DNA of 64,000 nucleotides from Monilinia fructicola (Eukaryota; Ascomycota; Leotiomycetes; Helotiales; Sclerotiniaceae): assembly GCA_008692225.1 (NCBI GenBank), contig VICG01000008.1, forward strand, positions 2,196,001-2,260,000, given 5' to 3'. This document shows, one piece after another, positions 59,461-64,000 of the stretch. Below the pieces are notes generated by a model, which saw only the letters and a program-made list of their open reading frames with translations, had not been told where the DNA came from and made no database searches. A program made the translations under genes and the position numbers. Each line of letters begins with the position of its first letter. The first letter of the stretch is position 1.

Positions 59461-60277
59461 CTATGCAAGAATAAATGACCAAATCACCAAGCCGATTTGA
59501 TCTAATCGTTTCACAGTTTGAGCTATAAGGAACCCGTTCTGTAATCAGCTAAGAACTTCAGAATAAATCATCTTATAAGATACAACTAATCAAACGATCA
59601 TCTCATAATCCAATCGCCAAACTACAAAACTACAAACGAACGTTCAAATCTGACACGAATTAATGATAAAAATGACACGAACCGATATGAGCCATGAAAA
59701 TTACATTGCTTTGATATATACCTTCAATCTCCGAATGCCTTGCAGTTCAACGACAACCGCCCTATAAGCTATTATTCCGACGCTCAATAAATCATTTCTG
59801 CACAGCAGTCAGCCAGTCTTCCCTCATCCCGCAGATTCCTATCGCGAAAGTGGCGTTTGCGTGCGCACCTCCATCGTCGCAGCTACAGAGAAACAAACGA
59901 ATAGGAAAATCCTTCATCTTTAAGTAGACCATCATCGATCGAATGGAGAGAACAAACGAACAAACAAACAAACAGACAGACAGACAGACATCACCGCACG
60001 CAAAGAAAGGAAAAAATAACGACTACGTCTCCTCTTCACCCTCGAGACTTCTTTCAAAGCACGATAAGATAAAAAGAGTATCAAATCGCCATCCCCACCA
60101 CGACGAGCTCCCTCCCAAAAACTCACCAAAAAGCCCCCCCCCCCCCCCAGCAACGCGCCACAACACGCAACCCGCATTTTCTGGGCCCCGAACCCATGAA
60201 CGTAACGTCACGTCCCGTCGAGGAGCAGGAGACGCAAGAGAGCCGGACCGTCTGGAGACATCTTATGCCACGATAGC

Positions 60278-60308
60278 GGTTCGGTTCGGTTCGGTTCGGT
60301 TCGGTTCG
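60278..60308. repeat. (GGTTC)n microsatellite
   Basis: About six copies of the pentamer GGTTC. Confidence 0.9.
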
Positions 60309-60782
60309 CGTTGGTGTGGTGAGGCTGGTTTGAAATAGATGGGTAAATAGATAGATAGATACATTCAATTATCCAATACCCAAATCCCATTCATCCCACT
60401 CACCCATCCATCCATCCCATCCCAAACCACACACCCCAAAAACCCCCAGCCACAGCCCAAAACCACACACACACACAACCCTCCCCAAAATCATCAAACC
60501 ATACATTCCCCGCCCAACACCCACGCACGCCCGACACCTACAAGCAGCACCACGTTCCCCGCACGAGCAACAAGCAAGTAAGTGCCCACCGACGCCCCCA
60601 ACACCACACACACACACCCCACCCACCCGCACGCAGCGCAGCGCATCTCAAGCTCCAAGCTCCAAGCTCCACCCAAAAACACCAACCCCCCAACATCACC
60701 ACACCCATCCGCATCCAACACCAACACCAGCACCAACCAAGGATCTCGCATCGCCCCAGCAGAAGCAGGAAAAAACCAAAAA

Positions 60783-60809
60783 ACACACACACACACACAC
60801 ACACACACC
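60783..60809. repeat. (AC)n microsatellite
   Basis: A perfect dinucleotide tract of about thirteen units. Confidence 0.9.
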
Positions 60810-61221
60810 ATGCGTGAACCGTCTTCTCATATGACGATAGCGAAGCGAGGAAGATACGATACACGAGATGCTCGGTCGCTTGCTTGCTTGCTCGGTCGCT
60901 CGCTCGCTGGCGGCACATACCCGCGAGATAGACGCTGTGCATGGACGTGATGTGATGGGATGGGATGGGATGGCGAGAGAAAGGGAGGGACGTGATGTGA
61001 TGTGATGATGTGCTGGGAGTTGTTTGAGCTTGAGCTTGATGGAGAGACACACACACAGAGAGAGAGAGAGAGAAAATGCTATAAATCCACCTTAGCTTAC
61101 CTTAGCTATCTATCTATCTATCTATCTAGACCCTAGTTCGGTGATGAGTATGTGAAATGTATGCAGTGGGGATGGACGTCCAATTCCCAATTCATGTTCC
61201 TGATTCATGTTCATCTAGTAC

Positions 61222-61272
61222 TACCTACCTACCTACCTACCTACCTACCTACCTACCTATCTATCTATCTAT
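61222..61272. repeat. (CTAC)n/(CTAT)n microsatellite
   Basis: About nine CTAC units followed directly by CTAT units. A separate CTAT tract lies at 61104-61127. Confidence 0.9.
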
Positions 61273-62370
61273 CAAAACATACCGAGTATCTCGATCCTAC
61301 ACCATGACATCATTACCCCCACTTCAATACATACCCGATGACATCATCATACATCATTCAAAAATACTTTCACACAAAAGCTTCAAATTCAATGAGTTTA
61401 TTCAATTATACTACCATCAACTATAAACAAGTCCCTACCTTTTCCCTTCCTCATTCTCCCGCTTTGCCACTCATATAACCACCGCTATCGTTTTGACTAC
61501 AAAAACTTGTGGCCATCTATTCATGATTCCTTCTCGGTCATTAAATCCAATGCTAGTAACCCCATTTCCACAAGGATACAAACAATGAACTATCATCCCG
61601 ATCCGGATATCACATAGGTAGCAAAATCAAAGCGAGTGAAGCAAAAATCAAAAACAAAATCAATTCATCCAAGCCACTCCCCTTTCACTCAAAAGGAAAA
61701 ACTCCATTACAATCTGTTTTCGTATCCTCAAAAGACCTCATGACGCCGCAAATTGATTTTTCCCTATTGACTCCATTTCATCTTCAAAGAATGATGAGAA
61801 AAATAAATTCAGCCACCCATCCCCAATCCCAGACGCCAACCATGTCTCAGAACCTCCCCATGGCTCGAGTACATGTATGCGTATACGTTTGCTCGCCAAT
61901 CAAGGCAGACCACCGACCACCCACGCGCCAAACCCATGGTTCATACACCGGTATATGCATGTGCGTTGTTATCGTAAGATGAATAGCACCCTGGGTTTGA
62001 ACCCATGGAAAAAATTAGATGCAAGGAGGAAAATATGTACAAAGAAGAGAAGGCAATAAGGAAGACCACACTGGTAACTTGTAAGTCAGAATGAGAATTT
62101 GTTCCAACTCCAGGTGGTTTATGAGTACAGTCGAGAAGAAGTAGTCTGTCTATTGTACAAGTTGTTGGTGCATTGAACAATATATTATTCGTAGCCCCAA
62201 AAGATCCTTAGGCACTTGTAGAACTCCAAACTTTTATGAGATCAGGTATGGTTTGGATATGGGCCAAAATATGCTACAGATCCCAGAGAGAAGTCATGCA
62301 GGTGAAAATACAAGTGAAATAGTTTGAGAGAGATAAAGAGAGTCGAAACGAGATCGAGAAGAGCATCTGT

Positions 62371-64000
62371 TTATTGCATGCCAGGATTTTGAGATGGAGG
62401 CATGCCAGCCATACCATACGGATTTTGGACGTGCATATGTTGCTGCTCCTCATACAAGGGACCCATTATGAGTGTTGCAATGCCTTGCTGTTGACCGATA
62501 GGAGTATCTTTATGGGCAACAAGCATCGTTCTAAGCTGAACAATTTCGTTTTGCATTGCTTGAACTCTCTGTTGTAGCAACTCGTTCTCAGTGGTATATG
62601 AGTCAACCTTCGCTTGTAAATTGTTGAGCCATTGCTTCTTTCGCTGTCTACATTTAAGAGCAGCAACTCTGACCAGGGGTTAGTTATTGTAGACATGCAT
62701 CAGGAATTGTGAATTCTTACCTGTTGCGCTCAAGGAAGCTCTTGCGTTTCTCATCATCTGTCTCGGGTTTCTTTGATTTGCTCCTATCGTTATTTTCTTC
62801 ATTCTCTTCGAAATCAGGGTGATCTTGATCCTCCATATTGTCCAAGTCTTCATTTGTGAATTCTTCGTGCTTCGTCTCTTCCTTCTTGACCGCAGATGAA
62901 TTGTTCCCTTTGGACCTTTTGTTGTTCTTTGGGGTGCTCTTGTTGGAACTAGTTTTCCTCTTTCCGGCTCCACCCTTCTTGCCTGATGATTGCCCGCCAT
63001 GTCCATTCATCTCATTTTCATACCCAATGCTGTTGCCATTGCTCATCGGACTCGATGCGTTTGAGTTGATAGAATTATTTCTCGTTCTCTGATCCATTGA
63101 ATGACCATGACCGTGACCATTCATCAAAGGTTGAGTATTCGACCGACCAACCATCGGACCATTGACTTGACCTGGGTTCATCTGTTGGTTCATCTGGTGG
63201 TTCAAAATTTGCTGGTTTCGGTTCAAGATTTGCTTCTGTGCGGAGGGGTGCGCTTGTCTTGATTGACCCAAGGGAACATTGTAATGATGGGGTGAAGTAT
63301 CTCTGGATGATGCTGAGTTCGCCAACATAAAAAGACTCGCAGCAGCATTTGATTGATTGTCTTCAACAAATTCACCAAGGCCATTGTTGTTTTCTTCGTT
63401 CATCTGATGAGGTTGCGAAGTAATGTTCATGTCTCTCTTCTGTTGCTGCGCAATCGTGGCAAGTTGACGCTCACGAATTTCAGTGGCAGTGCGATTGAAT
63501 TCGGCCGTTCCAGGTGTCGCGACACCGACCCCAAAGATCCCCGGACTTTGCATGCCTGACATGAGTGATCCTTGAAACATGGAACCACCAGGAGATGCCA
63601 AGCCAGAAGGTAATGGTAAAGTTTGATGTCTCAAGGCAGATTCATTGGGAGTAAAGACCCTCGGTCCGTCATTGATCCCCATACCATGTTCACCCGTGAA
63701 GTAATCAGTTGGAGGAGGCTCCTTGGGGCCAGCAAGCATGTTGGGACTCAGTGGACCTTGCCGTAATCCATCCATGAAGCCAGGGGCAGATCCAGATTGT
63801 AATGCATGAATCGAAGGTAGTAGAGAGCCCCGGGGGTTTTGGCCACAGTAGGCTTTGGAGGAGGACCACCCCAAATTGAGAATCGAAGGGATTTTCTTCT
63901 TCGGCAAGATTATTACCACGCCTGGCAAGATAATCGCTGATCCCGTTTCGTGACGGCACAGGCTGATGTGGAACTGGTTGATTTGTCTCTATCAACCCAG
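62371..64000 (-). CDS. Atf1/AtfA-like bZIP stress transcription factor (5' partial)
   Basis: Homologue of the ATF/CREB-type stress factors Atf1/AtfA, which act below the Sak1/Hog1 MAP kinase in oxidative and osmotic responses. The last exon is 62371-62668, the intron 62669-62719, and exon 62720-64000 runs off the window. Near the N-terminal side, ENPFDSQFG and LRQGPLSPNMLAGP match the conserved HRA-type regions. Residues before the bZIP are Gln/Asn/Ser-rich, then basic and acidic. The basic region spans the intron: FLERNRVAALKCRQRKKQW, with Asn, AA, Cys and Arg in ATF/CREB positions, followed by a leucine zipper (LQAKVDSYTTENELLQQRV). The frame is interrupted twice near 63828-63831 and 63869-63872, each one base short in a run of four. 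With both fixed, FGGGPPPKPTVAKTPGGSLL is continuous. Confidence 0.88.

Larger units (their letters stand above)
59461..62370. other. gene-free region rich in simple repeats
   Basis: No supported gene. Contains ACAGAC units (59968-59990), a C13 run at about 60137, GGTTC pentamers (60278-60308), CA tracts (60462-60476 and 60783-60809), GCTC/GCTT runs (60880-60907), GGGAT units (60953-60972), CTAT units (61104-61127) and CTAC/CTAT units (61222-61272). Long open frames here arise from the repeats and skewed composition. 61300-62370 is the 3' flank of the bZIP gene. Confidence 0.55.

Noticed and set aside
60400..61272. Repeat cluster as a possible CRISPR array
   Set aside because: Repeats are 2-5 bp microsatellites without unique spacers, and the DNA is eukaryotic.

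Overview
The window is genomic DNA from a filamentous ascomycete. Genes are split by short introns (about 50-85 nt) with GTATGT/GTAAGT-type donors, CTAAC/CTGAC-like branch sites and TAG/CAG acceptors. The gene set is ascomycete-typical: a secreted GH7 cellobiohydrolase, an Egh16-like secreted protein, a 2EXR-domain protein, an Atf1-type bZIP and an IEC3-type INO80 subunit. An AT-rich, RIP-like repeat island is also present. The mixture resembles a necrotrophic Leotiomycete (Botrytis/Sclerotinia/Monilinia group), but that placement is inference from general appearance, not a search.

Layout. 0-2.5 kb: end of an unidentified gene, then a GH7 cellobiohydrolase (minus) with apparent frameshifts. 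2.5-8.3 kb: intergenic with microsatellites. 8.3-10.5 kb: a Btz/CASC3-type exon-junction protein (plus). 11.6-13.8 kb: an unknown minus-strand gene (family 'A') whose second intron is about 1.35 kb and contains an unknown plus-strand gene. 15-16.6 kb: MATE transporter. 17.8-18.7 kb: Egh16-like secreted protein. 20.8-21.6 kb: 2EXR protein. 24.6-25.9 kb: secreted L-asparaginase. 27.7-28.9 kb: paralogue 'B' of family A. 31-33 kb: GGCT-like protein with a long tail and an AT-hook. 33.6-36.9 kb: NOP13 and IEC3 homologues sharing a divergent promoter. 37.5-42.8 kb: AT-rich transposon island. 44-45.4 kb: NADP-isocitrate dehydrogenase. 46.4-47.8 kb: secreted Cys-rich protein with a duplicated domain. 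51.5-53.2 kb: MFS transporter. 53.2-62.4 kb: gene-poor, with simple repeats and possible gene remnants. 62.4-64 kb: Atf1/AtfA-like bZIP factor running off the window.

Functionally the window mixes secreted enzymes and effector-like proteins (cellobiohydrolase, Egh16-like, asparaginase, Cys-rich protein), transporters (MATE, MFS) and nuclear housekeeping or regulatory proteins (Btz, NOP13, IEC3, Atf1-like). There is no evident biosynthetic cluster.

The main unusual observations are: (1) nested inverted repeats in the AT island, in which two near-identical 160-bp palindromic elements each carry a long (AAT)n tract on the same side; (2) an antisense gene sitting in an intron whose position is conserved in a paralogue only 14 kb away; (3) single-base length differences at short homopolymers in several otherwise conserved genes, which fit assembly error better than gene decay.
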